From an uncultured bacterium (GTDB lineage: Bacteria; Verrucomicrobiota; Kiritimatiellia; RFP12; UBA1067): a stretch of DNA of 6,112 nucleotides. Positions 5,990 through 6,112 of the stretch are shown here, in pieces. Made by a program: the position numbers and the translations under genes. Every line of letters starts with the position of its first letter. Within the stretch, counting starts at the first letter, position 1. The notes below the pieces were generated by a model that saw only the letters and a list, made by a program, of their open reading frames with translations, did not search any database and had not been told where the DNA came from. Location: assembly GCA_946401765.1 (NCBI GenBank), contig CAMIVJ010000180.1, forward strand, positions 1 through 6,112, in the 5' to 3' direction.

Positions 5990-6011
5990 CACGCGCGGCC
6001 CCGTGTTTTTT
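5990..6011 (+). terminator. Weak candidate intrinsic terminator after the transporter gene
   Basis: CACG (5990-5993) can pair with CGTG (6002-6005) across an eight-base GC-rich loop, directly followed by six T (6006-6011). Position, 12 bases after the stop codon, and the T-run fit a terminator, but a four-pair stem is short. Treat as tentative. Confidence 0.3.
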
Positions 6012-6039
6012 GCGCACAGGCATGGAGCCGCAGAGGCGT

Positions 6040-6103
6040 CATTACGACATTGTGACATTGTGGAACGATGTCATTGCGGAGTTGTGGCATTCGAAGTCCC
6101 CAA
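6040..6103. repeat. Second 8-bp-period repeat array, consensus CATTGYGR, degenerate
   Basis: Octamers in constant phase: cattacga, cattgtga, cattgtgg, aacgatgt, cattgcgg, agttgtgg, cattcgaa, then gtccccaa. Five of the eight start with CATT, and most others keep parts of the consensus. The array lies 62 bases after the transporter stop, in non-coding DNA, and has the same unit length as the array before scpA but a different sequence. It is followed by the 10-bp palindrome CAATATATTG (6101-6110) at the window edge. Between the transporter stop and this array I see only the weak terminator candidate. Function is unknown. Confidence 0.8.
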
Positions 6104-6112
6104 TATATTGTG

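Noticed and set aside
4796..6058. Long open frame on the - strand (420 codons) opposite the transporter gene
   Set aside because: Its composition is His/Arg/Ala-rich without recognisable motifs, whereas the + strand encodes a clear 12-TM OPA transporter. Its start lies in the octamer array.

Overview
The window is GC-rich chromosomal DNA with all six genes on the + strand, and codon third positions strongly favour G/C. It looks like a diderm (Gram-negative type) bacterium, because it encodes a lipoprotein with a lipobox, a Sec-exported LysM protein, and an OPA-type transporter. The order trpS-scpA-scpB followed by LysM envelope proteins, the ScpB with a very acidic tail, and octamer-repeat spacers make me suspect the Verrucomicrobiota/PVC group, perhaps a Kiritimatiellae-like lineage. 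That placement is inference with low to moderate confidence.

Layout. Positions 1-549 are the 3' part of trpS (tryptophanyl-tRNA synthetase; the N-terminal half lies outside the window). Positions 550-627 are a spacer made almost entirely of an 8-bp tandem repeat. Positions 628-3602 form a tightly overlapping run: scpA and scpB (the kleisin and winged-helix partners of SMC) overlap by 11 bp, and scpB overlaps a TPR/coiled-coil/LysM lipoprotein gene by 17 bp. Each gene is shifted by one frame from the previous one. Positions 3624-3899 encode a 91-residue protein with a basic stretch and a hydrophobic C-terminus, of unknown function. Positions 3936-4580 encode a secreted coiled-coil, proline-rich, LysM protein. 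Positions 4601-5977 encode a 12-TM organophosphate:phosphate antiporter-type MFS transporter. The last 135 bases contain a weak terminator candidate and a second, different 8-bp-period repeat.

How the genes fit together. ScpA and ScpB act with SMC in chromosome condensation and segregation. The two LysM proteins probably bind peptidoglycan, one held by a lipid anchor and one free in the periplasm. Their position beside scpAB and beside a membrane-anchored small protein could reflect an envelope or cell-division role, but only gene order supports this. The transporter is probably an independent metabolic gene.

The least ordinary features are the two octamer arrays, which fill the only two non-coding gaps longer than about 50 bp; the acidic ScpB tail, whose Asp codons double as a ladder of ATG triplets in the frame of the next gene; and the small membrane protein between the two LysM genes. 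I see no mobile element, CRISPR array, RNA gene, phage gene or defence system.
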